Shown here: piece by piece, positions 11,891 through 25,800 of the stretch | Numbering within the stretch: the first letter of the stretch is position 1 | Layout of the letters: every line of letters begins with the position of its first letter | Assembly (NCBI GenBank): GCA_008973525.1 | Contig: WACJ01000126.1 | Location: 1,488,001-1,552,000, forward strand | Source of the DNA: Stenopsyche tienmushanensis | Lineage: Eukaryota; Arthropoda; Insecta; Trichoptera; Stenopsychidae | Direction: 5' to 3' | Length of the DNA: 64,000 bases | Program-made: the position numbers and the translations under genes | Notes under the pieces: model-generated | What the model was told of the DNA's origin: nothing | Database searches by the model: none | Seen by the model: only the letters and a program-made list of their open reading frames with translations

Positions 11891-11999
11891 CAGGTGCGGT
11901 AGGGGAACTAGGAATTAGGGAGATGTGCGCATTTGCTTTAAAGCCTTAATTAAACTGATATCTCACTTTTAAAATAAGATAGTTTCCCTGCCGCACCTG
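11891..11999. repeat. 109-bp miniature inverted-repeat element with TA duplication
   Basis: The ends read CAGGTGCGGTAGGGGAACTA and, inverted, CAGGTGCGGCAGGGAAACTA. TA stands directly outside both ends (11889-11890, 12000-12001), as for Tc1/mariner-type elements, though the left TA lies in a TATATA run. It sits just downstream of the QOR-like stop codon, inside the probable 3' UTR. Confidence 0.8.
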
Positions 12000-12009
12000 T
12001 ATATAAAGA

Positions 12010-13812
12010 TATTACAATACGCAATTCTTATGCTAGAGTGGATTTATCAACTTCCGAATGTCTGAACACACGCATATGAATCACAACTCTGTTGGCACCG
12101 TTTTTGTGTAATCCGCATATTCTATAGCTTTTTTAATATGCGGTGGAACGATCAATGCATAAAGTCCAATTTATCGGACGATCATAAGGAATACGATTGA
12201 ATTATTCAACGTATTTCCTTATGAATACAAAAGTTTAGAAGAATTTGTGATTTTTGTGTGTAAATTTTGTTATGCGCTAAATAGAAAATGTTGTACTGGT
12301 TATTTTAAGGATCTACAAAACTAAATCTAAATAAACACCTCTATAGCATTCAATATAAATTCATATGAAAACTATTTATTTATAGTGTTATACATACAAT
12401 ATATTTATTGAAACAGTGTAATTATTTATTTTCTAGCATCTGACAAATGTTCCTTCGTTAAATTGAAAAATATCCAATTCGAAATCATATCAAAATTTAA
12501 GATTGAGCCTCAATAATCTCTCTGTACAGTCAACCCTCCTATAGCATCCACTTTTACATAAGCAACCGGAAAAATGGTCGATGGCCCCTCGCACGTATTA
12601 ATCACTTGGATTTGCTAACAAACTAAATGCATATAAATCATGTATTGGTGCATAACTTCCTATAGCGTGGTCCCTATCTCGACGCTATAGAAAGGTTGAC
12701 TGTATTGCATTTGGAATAACAATATTTCAACCATCATCACAAACATGTAATAACATTTTTAACATGGTGATTCACATAGCTGACAAATATACATATTTAA
12801 CAGGAAATCCTGCACGGTCTTAGGGTCAGTTTAAAAATAATAGTGACAAAATAACTCTCGATTTAGCATTTACTTTTTGATTTAAAGCGCCGCAATTTTC
12901 AGACGAAATGATGGCAAACAAAGGTTCATTGTACAGATGAAATATTGCTGGCATTATACTAATATTCATTTGATGGCCCTCTTTTTTTGTAATAGTGTTA
13001 CAAAAAAGCTCCTATATACGTATAAATATATTTTTTCCTTTCTTGTAACAAGTTCAATAACAATATTAAAACACTAATTTTTGTGTTTGAGCAATTCTCT
13101 ATATTTAAAAATAGTTTTGTATAAAACCAAATTCTTTCAAAGTCAAAAGCTACCTGATAAAAATTACTTAACATTTATCTAAAAAGTGATGTTTGGTATT
13201 TCACTCGCACATGATATGTAATGATTAGTCGGGTCCGATACGGCGCGCCCGACGTGCGTCGCAGACCGGACCTGCTAACTAACAACAAATAAATTACAAA
13301 GGGTCAAAAAAATACCATTTTATTAAAAACTACATATGTACAACCCTCCATTTTCACAACGTTGCGTTTTCACGGGACATTTTCTCCCCTCCCGAACGTT
13401 TCTCCTACGCTCTGATCGATCGCTAACATAATAAGGCTTTATAAAAATACACAAGAGTAGGAGGCATCATGCCATTATTGATTATAAATCTAACGTTTGT
13501 ATATATATAGATAATATGTATATATATATATAATGTAAATATTTTATATCGATTAAAGATATATTTAAAAATATTATTCTAAAATTTCATTTAAAAATGC
13601 ATATATATATATATACGTCGACCCAGAACGTGTAAAACTCTCGTGGGCTCCAAGGACAGAATGAAAATTGCTCATTAGCTGCTTCAAATATAAATTAACA
13701 ATTTAATAAAAATATTCTTAGATCACTACATAAAAAATACCACTTGCTAAAGATAAGGCGGGACGCATGCCCGGCCGGCGCTCGCGAGACCGACGGCGCG
13801 GGGCACGCGCGT
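12010..13812. other. AT-rich region downstream of PKN (probable 3' UTR in part)
   Basis: Apart from the miniature element at 12527 and TA-rich microsatellite runs (13499-13535, 13600-13617), I see no gene. On the PKN strand a poly(A) signal (TTTATT as given) occurs at 13319-13324, about 490 bases past the PKN stop. Composition changes abruptly from AT-rich to GC-rich at about 13.75 kb, where PKN coding sequence begins. Confidence 0.5.
12527..12702. repeat. 176-bp miniature inverted-repeat element (CAGTCAACC ends)
   Basis: The left end starts CAGTCAACCCTCCTATAGC; the right end inverted starts CAGTCAACCTTTCTATAGCG. TA flanks both sides. Terminal bases and TA target fit a pogo/Tigger-type non-autonomous element. 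No coding capacity. It may belong to the same broad group as the 440-bp element at 40854. Confidence 0.8.
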
Positions 13813-16797
<2,985 letters not shown>

Positions 16798-17253
16798 CGC
16801 CCCGCGCCCATAGACAACCGCCCCCGCGCGCCGCGCACCGCCGCCCGCACGCGGCTCCGCGCCGTCGCCGTCGACGTCGACGTCGCCCGACGGCGAGCGC
16901 TATCCCCTTTCGATCCCTCTCCGACGGGATCGTCCGCGATCTGCGAGAGCGGCGCCGCTCTTCCGCCTCCGTCGTAGCGCCCGCGACCTCGAGCGCCAGA
17001 AGGGAACCGTTCGAGGGGCGCCGGCTGAAATAGACGGATCGAGGTCCAGAAGGTTTCTGGCCCTCGAGATCGGTCGCCACAAATTTTTGAGGTGCGCGCG
17101 ACGAGCTAACCCGCGATCCCGGTTCGGTTCCGGTGCGAAAGAGCGACCGTCGTTTTTGTCGTCGCCGCCGTCGTCGCCGTTGTCGTCGCCGCAATCGCCG
17201 TCGGGCGGCGCTCGCGTCGCCGGCCGCGGCGCAGTGTCTATGGGTGCGGGGCC
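16798..17253. promoter_or_regulatory. Shared GC-rich upstream region, PKN / GID4
   Basis: 456 bases separate the two start codons. The region is strongly GC-rich and CpG-rich, as for a bidirectional housekeeping promoter. Each start codon is preceded 14 bases upstream by an out-of-frame ATG, inside a shared motif TCTATGGGYGCGGGGCSATG: ATG at 16811 (-) for PKN and at 17240 (+) for GID4. The two copies form an inverted repeat facing outward. I see no TATA box. Confidence 0.6.
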
Positions 17254-18073
17254 ATGCCGGCGCGCGCGCCGCCGCCCCCGCCCGCAAATTCGCGCCAGCC
17301 CGGCGTCACCTCGTCGCTGCTCTACAACGGATCCAAATTCCACGGCCACCAAAAATCCAAGGGCAACTCCTACGAGGTCGAAGTCGTCTTGCAGGTGACC
17401 CCTCCCCGCTGCCCTCCCGCCCCGCCGTTGTCGTACGTGACATCTGTCTCTTCTGATTTCCAGCACGTAGACGAGGAGAACTCCTACCTGTGCGGCTACC
17501 TCAAGATAAAGGGGCTGACCGAGGAGTTTCCGACGCTGACTACGTTCTTCGACGGCGAGATCATCTCCGCCAAGTATCCGTTCCTGACCAGGAAGTGGGA
17601 CGCGGACGAAGACGTCGACAGGAAACACTGGGTACGCCGCGACGCCCCGGAGACGCCGAGTCCCCCCGGCGAGCGCTCGCTGAACGGATCGCTTTCGCTT
17701 TGCAGAGTAAATTTTCGTCGTTCTACGCATACGCGAAGACTTTCAACTCGGACACTTTCGACTACGAGGCGCTCGCGTCGACCGACTTCGTGTTCATGAG
17801 ATGGAAGGAGCACTTCCTCGTCCCGGACCACACGATCAAGGACATCAACGGCGCCTCGTTCGCGGGGTTCTACTACATCTGCTTCCAAAAGTCAGCCGCC
17901 ACGATAGAGGGCTACTACTATCACAGGAGCTCGGAATGGTAAACGCGTCGCTACTGAAGCGCATACCCCATCGCGTTGCCGTCCTCTGACCGATCGTTTG
18001 ACGTTGCAGGTTTCAGTCGTTGAACTTGAGCCACGTCCCCGAGCACAGCATACAGATCTACGAATTTAGATGA
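17254..18073 (+). CDS. GID4: GID4, substrate receptor of the GID/CTLH E3 ligase
   Basis: Beta-barrel receptor that binds N-terminal proline degrons and recruits substrates to the CTLH ubiquitin ligase. Four exons, 17254-17394, 17464-17631, 17706-17938, 18010-18073, give 201 residues with agreeing phases. The core is nearly identical to vertebrate GID4: [20 protein letters not shown], then [67 protein letters not shown] and the C-terminal [11 protein letters not shown]. The N-terminus [17 protein letters not shown] is shorter than the low-complexity human one. An out-of-frame ATG lies 14 bases upstream. Introns are all about 70 bases. A poly(A) signal lies at 18703-18708. Recognition is essentially certain. 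Confidence 0.98.
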
Positions 18074-19008
18074 AATCTCGCATCGACGTTGCGCACTCGT
18101 CCGACGCAGACCCCGATCGACGAGTTCCTCCGCTCCGAGCCGCCCCGTCTGGGAGGCGTCGACGGCCCGACGTTTGTCCGTCGCAGACGGAAGCGTGCCG
18201 CGGCCGGACGCGCCGACGCAGACCAGGAGAGGGGCGCCGTCTCGATTCCCCCCGCGACGATCGAGGACTCGTCGATCGGCCGTCTGGCACTGCATGGAAT
18301 TTTGGAAGTATGCATAGGTAACTCGTCGCAATTTTACGTTTACGGCGTGCTTAATCATCTTGACAAATTTTTTAATGGATATTTTTATATGTTTTTTCAT
18401 ACTAATTAATATATTACGTTGAAAGAATTAAATTTTTACTAATTGAGCAATTTCGAATTGTACTCTGTATATTTAACCGTTTTATTCCCTGACCGATATA
18501 CCTGTTCCTGTATTTTATTGAATTTCGCAAGCGACAAGAATCGATCGTTCGGCTGTCGCCTTTGTCTCGTAGTAAAATATCCGTCTCCCCAGGGGAGTCG
18601 ATGTTAAAATTGTATTTTAATTTACCTCGTCGTATTGACAACGATCGAAATCTAATTGTGATGTCTTTGCTTTGTTGCTCTGCTTTTTTATCATTTGTAT
18701 TGAATAAAATTATAAAAAATATCATCATTTGTACATTTTCAGAAAGTAATATTCAAACAAATGTTCAAGTTTTATTGTGAACATTATTTTTTAATAAATA
18801 CGCTCTTAACAAATTGCCGATTTATTGATGTGTATGTTCCCTTTTGTTCTTTATGTCTTTTACTTCTCGCAGCCAGAGCCGACGAGGCGGAATATGGAAC
18901 TTTCGATTGCTTCTCTCCAAGTCGAGAACTATTTTATATTGGTGCTAAAAATTAACATATTTTCAACCCATAAATGAATATCGTTCTTAGACTTTTTTTT
19001 TCATAATT
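18074..19008. other. GID4 3' UTR and spacer
   Basis: The first 240 bases stay GC-rich and then turn AT-rich at about 18.3 kb. AATAAA occurs at 18703-18708 and again near 18796. Open frames on either strand are unsupported by any family likeness. I see no further gene before the mariner at 19011. Confidence 0.5.
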
Positions 19009-19010
19009 TA

Positions 19011-19987
19011 TTAGGTCTGCCAGAAAGTTCTGTCTGTTCCGGTTACAGTTTCAATGAGTGTGCACGTATTAATTTGACACATACTTGGCTATCTTTTCAT
19101 TGCTGAATATATACACACTGACTTAGCAAATGAACTAAAAACGAAGATGATTCATGTTGTTATTAAGTGAGACGTGATCATTTACCCATGGCTACTGATA
19201 AACTTCATATACGCCACTGTATTTTGTATGAATTTCAACAAGGAAGAAAAGCTGCAGAAGCATGTAAAAATCTATTGTTCGGTGAAAGTTCAGTTTCTGA
19301 TAGAACATGCAGAAGACGACGATACTATCAAGCTCATGTTAGAGCAAAGTTCTTTTTGAGAACATCATAGATTGCAGAAAGGCTTGATTCAGCTCAAAAA
19401 ACCATTTGGGACCATATTCGGAAACTAGGATTGGCGTGCAATTATTTGAGATGGGTACCACATGAGTTAAGTGAGAAGAATTTGAATGTTTCAGTCATAT
19501 GCACATCTTGTTTACATAAAACAAAATCGAACCCTTCTCGGACCAGTGATTTAAAAACAGCAATCCAAGAAAATAGGCCAGCGTTGTTCAATATGAGAAA
19601 CATCCAACTGCTTCATGATGATGCCAGGCTAGATACTACCGTGGGGACTCATCAGAAACCCACAGAGCTAAGCTGGGAAATTCTGTCGCATTCACCATAC
19701 TCCCCGGATCTAGCACCCTTCGATTATGGCTTGTTTCTGTCCTTGCAAATTTTTTTGCCCGCTAAAAAATTCAAAAACGAAGAATGTATTGGACAAGCAC
19801 TGGTTCAATTTTTACCTTCAGGGAATAGGCATTTTTAAAAAATGAGATATACAAATTGTAATCTCGCTGCCAAGAAGTCATAAATAATTATAGAAATTAT
19901 ATTATTCAATAAAGTTTCTTCAAGGTATGAAAAATGCATTTTTTTGTTTTATTCTAAAAACAAACAGAACTTTCCCGGTAGACCTGA
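19011..19987 (+). mobile_element. Mariner element with both terminal inverted repeats
   Basis: Ends: TTAGGTCTGCCAGAAAGTTC at the left and, inverted, TCAGGTCTACCGGGAAAGTT at the right; TA lies directly outside each end (19009-19010, 19988-19989). At 977 bp it is shorter than the usual 1.3 kb. The transposase starts at 19188 (MATDKLHIRHCILYEFQQGR), is stopped after about 60 residues, and resumes around 19540-19830 with ENRPALFNMRNIQLLHDDAR and LSHSPYSPDLAPFDYGLF, holding the second and third catalytic Asp segments. The middle, with the first catalytic Asp, is deleted. Non-functional; its ends could in principle be recognised by a related transposase. Confidence 0.92.
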
Positions 19988-20179
19988 TATTTTAAGAGTC
20001 GAAGAATCTCAGCAGACTGATATTATTTATAAATTGTTACAAAGATATAGTGGAACTTAATGCTTTCGTGGACACGTCTGCAATTGCAGTCGTTTGTATA
20101 TTGCGTGGAACACATTCTCCGTAAGTCATTGAATAATTTTTAGTTAGTGAATTTAGTAAAAATGCTTCCATTTTCCAAA

Positions 20180-20300
20180 GCAATTCATATAGCTCAAGAA
20201 ACTCGCGGGAGTTATTGACCTGCTCGCACTTGACGGGATTTCTTACTGACATCTTTCACACAACTGGAGTTGTACATGAGTTTACGTACTCTTATGTACT
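20180..20300. repeat. Mariner-associated repeat fragment
   Basis: Blocks such as GGGATTTCTTACTGACATCT and TTTCACACAACTGGAGTTGT match a stretch at 58.49-58.57 kb (GGATTTCTTACCGAAATCTT, TTTCACGCAACTGGATACTA), and a partial match occurs at 46.66-46.71 kb. Probably a mariner end; no coding sequence. Confidence 0.45.
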
Positions 20301-21001
20301 ACTACGCATGCGTACTTTGCATAAATATGTCATCGAAAATGGAAGTAGTATTAGTTCAGCGGCTTAATGGTTTTATCGGTAATACGAGGACATTCTTTCT
20401 TAACGGAAATCCAGAAAGCATCTAATGGAATTGTCTTGTTTGACCACATCACACCTGTATCAGATCAAGGCACACCGGTTGAGGAGTACTGCTATATTTA
20501 ATACATTAGTAACACCTAGCGTATTTTTTTATGTACATTCACTTCACACTTAAGCAATAGGAAGATAGCAAACCAAATTTCATCATCAAAAACATAGTAG
20601 CAGCCAGTGTCAACAGGATAGAGTTGGTTAACCTATCGATGAGTAATTGCACATACGTGCATTCAAACTGATAATACAAAGAGCATTCTCGCATGTTGAG
20701 TGCGAAGACTATGAATCAGAGACGGAGATAGAGTTTTGCATCTCATCATACACTCGTACATCAATGGCAAGGTCATGCTGTAAAGGCACCCCTACATATC
20801 TGAATATTCTCAAATATTGCCACATGCAATCAGTAGCGTTTCTATTTCATAGAGTACAAAATAGAAAGTCAACGGAACCATCAGGTATGGGGTCTTTTTA
20901 AAATCATAATAAATAGAAAGCCACATAAATCAATTATATACTTAAAACTCAGCCTGTTATCCAAATTGATTCTATTTGAAACGCTATTTTGGGGGCCAAC
21001 A

Positions 21002-21200
21002 ATACCAATAGTGTTAAGGTTCATTTATTGATATACAAGCTTTACTTGCGCTGTGCAGTCCTGAGAGAAAAGTGGATTTGTGTGGACAATAAGCGATGGG
21101 CATACGTTTATTTAACGTTTTCGAACCAGAGAGCAGACGTACTACGCTCTAATCCACTTTCTTTAAACCAAGCTCAATAATGAACCTTAACACTGTTGAC
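21002..21200. repeat. About 190-bp inverted-repeat element
   Basis: The left end reads ATAGTGTTAAGGTTCATTTA and the right end, inverted, reads ACAGTGTTAAGGTTCATTAT. The arms are about 30 bases with small gaps. No coding sequence, so a miniature inverted-repeat element is the simplest reading. The duplicated target is not clear. Confidence 0.6.
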
Positions 21201-21219
21201 AACACAATATATGTTCATT

Positions 21220-21500
21220 TCTTCAGAATATTTCTCAATGTTAAACTTGCATAGTATCTACTTTCTGTTCAGCTATTTTTACCTATTAATGTGTTGCGCA
21301 AAATAAAAGGACAGGGTTACCGTACAGCTTACCATTTTACATCTGAAGTAGATTTTGCAAATGAGTGGTGATACTCGACTAATGACACCACTCCAGAACA
21401 GTCAAAGGGGAATAACAAAATCGGTCAATGATAAGAATGATGCGAGTATCTTAATTATCAAAACAAACGCCTGCTCTCAAGACAACACAATAAATATATA
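21220..21500. mobile_element. Penelope-like element 3' fragment (inferred from paired copy)
   Basis: This stretch matches 61430-61650 block by block (for example TGTGTTGCGCAAAATAAAAG against TGTGTTGCGAAAATAAAAGG, and GTCAATGATAAGAATGATGC against GTCAGCGATAAGAATGGTGC). The second copy is joined to a GIY-YIG endonuclease remnant read on the reverse strand, so both are probably from one Penelope-like family. Alone it would not be recognisable. Confidence 0.5.
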
Positions 21501-22830
21501 TTGAGAATGTTTAGACGTGTAGGGGTACTTTACGGCACGACTGTGCCATCGATGCACGAGTGTATAATGAGACGCAAGACACCCCTCTCTTCTACGTCGT
21601 CTTACGGTTTCCGGTCCGATAGGGTTAATCATCTCAAATATGGGTGTTCACTTAAAACACTGAATTCGTTATAAAATTATATACAATTTATTTGCCAATG
21701 AAAAAAAAATATTTCACAAAAGCCAATGCATGGATGGAGTCAAGTTAGCTGCTCTCATCAGAACACTATAAATAATCATTATCCAATAACTTGGCCATTT
21801 CACGTATATTACAAATTAAAAGAAAACAATTATATTTCTTCAGTAATCGCTGAAAAGAGCAAAAACCGATTTCTTTAAACTGTTTTCACTTTACATGAGA
21901 ATTATCTCTAGTTGTATTATAATTTATATGTTACGTCCTAGCATGTACAGTTTTTTTTACAATGGTTTATATTAAGAGCATGCAAATTTACACAATGCAA
22001 AAGATGTTCTTCGCGGATCCAATATCGGCCGATAATCTGCCATTGCGCGGATCCGAATGCTGATAAAAAATTCTTCGATTTCGAAACATTCATTTTTATC
22101 GCATCAAATTGCGGAATATAATGAAAATTTGTCTAACAGTTCGCAGATAAAATTAAATATAATACATAACTGATTGAAAACAATAATTTAAATAACGTGG
22201 CGAAATAATGAAATGTTTCCTGCATTTCATTGTTTCAAAATTTTCACAGAAGTTGCACTCGTAAATCATAAATTAAGATTTAATTTATTAAAAAATATAT
22301 ATCTGTAATGATAAATAATCTATCGTAATAATTACAGATCTCGAATGAAGATATATTTTCCAAATTCCTAGCTCACAATATTTATAAAAAATAGTCTTTT
22401 CATTTTTTTTTTTATTTTTGTTACATAAAGGAGTCCGTATTAAAAACCTGATCAGTTTTTTAATAATTCAGTAAACAAAGGAGCCTGTTACGGAAATACA
22501 GTTCATCTTTTTAAAAACAATATTCTCAATGTTAATATATTTTCTAATGCATATGCTTAAAACTAATCATAAAGATGGACATAAAATCATTTTTAATTTT
22601 ACAGCGTCGAATGACAATTATAATAATCGACAGTCACATTTACAATGGACAATATGTATCATAAATATATATATGTATAGAGTTACTCCTCATGAAAATA
22701 TTCAAATGATCGTCTCTTTGAATAGTGTCCGGACGGTCCGCTTTGAACAAGGTTCACACAATCGCGCAAACGTTTCACTGCACTCGTTCGCGATGCACTT
22801 TGCACTGTGTTCGTATGACAAAAGAGATTA
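21500..22830. other. AT-rich region downstream of RAB40
   Basis: No gene seen. It lies 3' of RAB40 on the reverse strand and probably includes that gene's UTR: TTTATT (a reverse-strand poly(A) signal) occurs near 22290. A forward frame at 22529-22990 overlaps the last RAB40 exon in antisense and is not supported. Confidence 0.4.
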
Positions 22831-25800
22831 CTATGAAATAACACAAGAATTCCTTCCCGCACATGAAGTCCTGTGTTCCAGAGCCCCACTGGGACTCAGA
22901 GAGCCGCCGTTCGTCGGCAGTTTGATGCGAGATCCTTTCAAGTTTCTGTATTGCGTGGAAGAAGAAGTCATCGCATACGATTTCAGGTAAGACTTCATCT
23001 TGACGGGAAGCGGTAACTGTTCGATACCGTACACTGTCGTCTTCTGAACGATGGCACGACAACACATTTCCTGGAGACTCAACACTGCGAAGAGAAATTT
23101 GAAAGACAAAAAAATTATCATTTGATAAAATAATGTTTTATAAAATGGAATAATATAATATTAGATTTGTATACAGTATTTTTACACCAAGAAAAAGTTT
23201 AACTTGGCGTAAAATACTGTATATAAAAATACAGTGGATACCAAGGCATGTACGATGGTAGACCAGAAGTAACCAACCTAAAAAAGAAAATTGAAAAACA
23301 ATCTTTATATCTCAACATAGTCTACTTTCAGCTCGATACACTTTTCTCAGCGATGTTCAATAGCTTCGATACCTTGTATATAGTGAGAAGCCAACAGATG
23401 GAGCCTTGCCTGCATACAGAATTGTCTTCACTCTCTGGAACAGATTCGCCCCTTTCAGTCCATTGTTTTGACCATTCCTTTGTCTCGGGTGTAAAGTGAT
23501 GGACCCATATTTCATCCAGAATTATCAATCAACGCAAAAACTCGGCTATATTGCTATGAACCATCCGCAAACACTCGATGAAACGTCCCCACAGCTCTGT
23601 TTTTATTCCATTGCGAGCAAATGCAGCACTCATCTTGTGCACAGCTTTCGCATGTCCAAATTTTCAGTCAATATGCAATGTACAGCAATTTTTAAAATGC
23701 CTGCCGTGTCTTTTAGCTCATCCACTTTCAGTCGACGGTCATCCAATACCATTTTGTGAATTGTTTCCATGTTCACAATTGATGGCTGCCAAACAAATAC
23801 TAAACAACATGGTGTATTCAAACTTTTTAACCTTTTGAGGAGTGAAAAAATTTAAAATTGATGAAGTGTCTGTCAGCTCCTATCAACATAAGACAATCTT
23901 CAATTCGAGGCAATTGTAAATAAACACCGTTGATAGCATACAATATCATTTCATTTCTTTACATAAACAATACACAAGAAATCGATTCATTTGCTCCTGC
24001 TTTACAAGGAAATGATAATTGGACAAAGACTCTTTCAACATTAGTTGATAATTTTGGGCTGACGATCTATACAATTGTGCGATGTATGCGTGGGAGCTCT
24101 CTGTCTGTCTTTCGAACTGCGCTACATTCTCCCTGTCTCCGAGCTCAATGAACAAGAGTGCTCTTTCTGAAAAAGTGGATTTCAAAGACAATGTCTTCTC
24201 TTCAGCATCTTTATTAGCTCCACTTCAGGCATGCTGCGGCTATGAGGCGTAGAAGACCCAAACTCGAGTTTAGAAATTTGTCCAAACTCAAGCTGAGCCT
24301 CAAAGTTGAGTAGACTGACTTCTGTGGCAGCCCATGTCTCTTTTATACTCAGCTTAATGCCCCCCTTCTCTTGTAGCGATCTTTCTGGAAGGTAACCCCT
24401 TTGCCCAATTGTTATGGAAATAGTCAAAGTAATTAAGACATGGACGCTGCTCCTATCATCATCCAGAATTGAAGAACTGAAATTCTGACCTTTTAAAAAT
24501 GTTCCATAGAATGAAAATCAGATGATGTGAGATCCAACGAACATGCTGGATGCAATAAGACAACTCAGCCAAGATCCTTAAGTTTTTCATGTGTTAATTT
24601 CACGAGAAGAATTGCGCGTTATCGTGCTGGAGAATAATGGTGTGTCTATTCACCAAAGCTGGCTTCTTTCGGTGCAATGCTACGTTCAATTTATCCAACT
24701 GTTGACGGGACATCTCTGACGACATTCTCTCACCTTGTGCCAATACACTTCCAACCAGATTATTCCGTTTGCGTTGCGGTCGATCACCGTATTCTTTAAT
24801 CTTGCCCAACTTCTTTGGGATCATCTGAGTGTTAAACCAGGATGTGCCGATTATTTCCAAAGTATTGAATTGTTCTCGATTGCAGACTTCAAAACTGCTT
24901 TATCCCCCTGGATGAGTTATCCACTGCGAGTCTCATCTTTCATAATTAAATCACCAGATTTAATTTTCTTAAGCAATCGTTGGCATTTTCTGACATCCAA
25001 TATGTTACCATAAATCTTGCAGATGTTCTTCGTAGTCTCTGACGCTTTCTTTTTCATACGGTATAATACAGCTCCACAGATGTTGTTCCGACGGATGCAT
25101 CTCTTCCATTGTCGTCGGGTAACTTCAAAAAACATTCTTACTACTCTGCAAACTAAAGGAGACTAATAAAGACTGAATCTAAGATCCATTTTAGATGCAA
25201 TATTAAAAGTATCTGGAATATGTCGATTTATCCCCTTATTATTCTTTCACATAGTTTTAAAAATACCTAAACGTTTTATTATAGAAAATTATAAGAACGT
25301 GAGTTAAAGACAACTTTAATAATTCTACAAGCAGAGAAAATATTCTGATGCATGCATGAGCTTATTTGACAGCTGACCTTTATTGCTGCGCCACAGTCTT
25401 TCCATGCCGTTTCGATGGAGTGCCATACGAGAGAGCTCTCGGAAGCTTTCCCTTATGTTGAAGTCGCAGAGAGGGCTCACCTCAAAGAAGGCCATGCGAT
25501 TTTTGGCAGCATAAAGTTCAGCCTCGCGTTCTCCGACTTGTCGCTTGAATGCCAAGTGTAGTCGGTTGCCGACGAGCACTTTCGGTACTCCGGGAGCATG
25601 CTGCAAAATAGTTCAAAGCGTTAAAGAATTCAGACTTTCCGAAAAGATTTCAAAGAGAACACAAATACCTTATCGACTTCTTCAAGCCAACGCTCTATGC
25701 TGTCGAAGGACCATTTGTTGGTAATGTCATATACCAACAGGATACCCTGTGCTCCTCTCGAATAGGATCTGATGATAGTGCAGAATCTCCCCTGTCCTGA

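Noticed and set aside
13499..13617. Long TA-rich stretch as an origin or matrix element
   Set aside because: Simple (TA)n microsatellite runs in a 3' UTR-like region; nothing specific supports an origin.
18070..18409. Arg-rich ORFs on both strands after GID4
   Set aside because: GC-rich 3' UTR of GID4; no protein likeness and frames compete on both strands.
22529..22990. 153-codon forward frame over the last RAB40 exon
   Set aside because: Antisense to the SOCS-box exon, whose protein match is clear; the upstream part is AT-rich with no family likeness.
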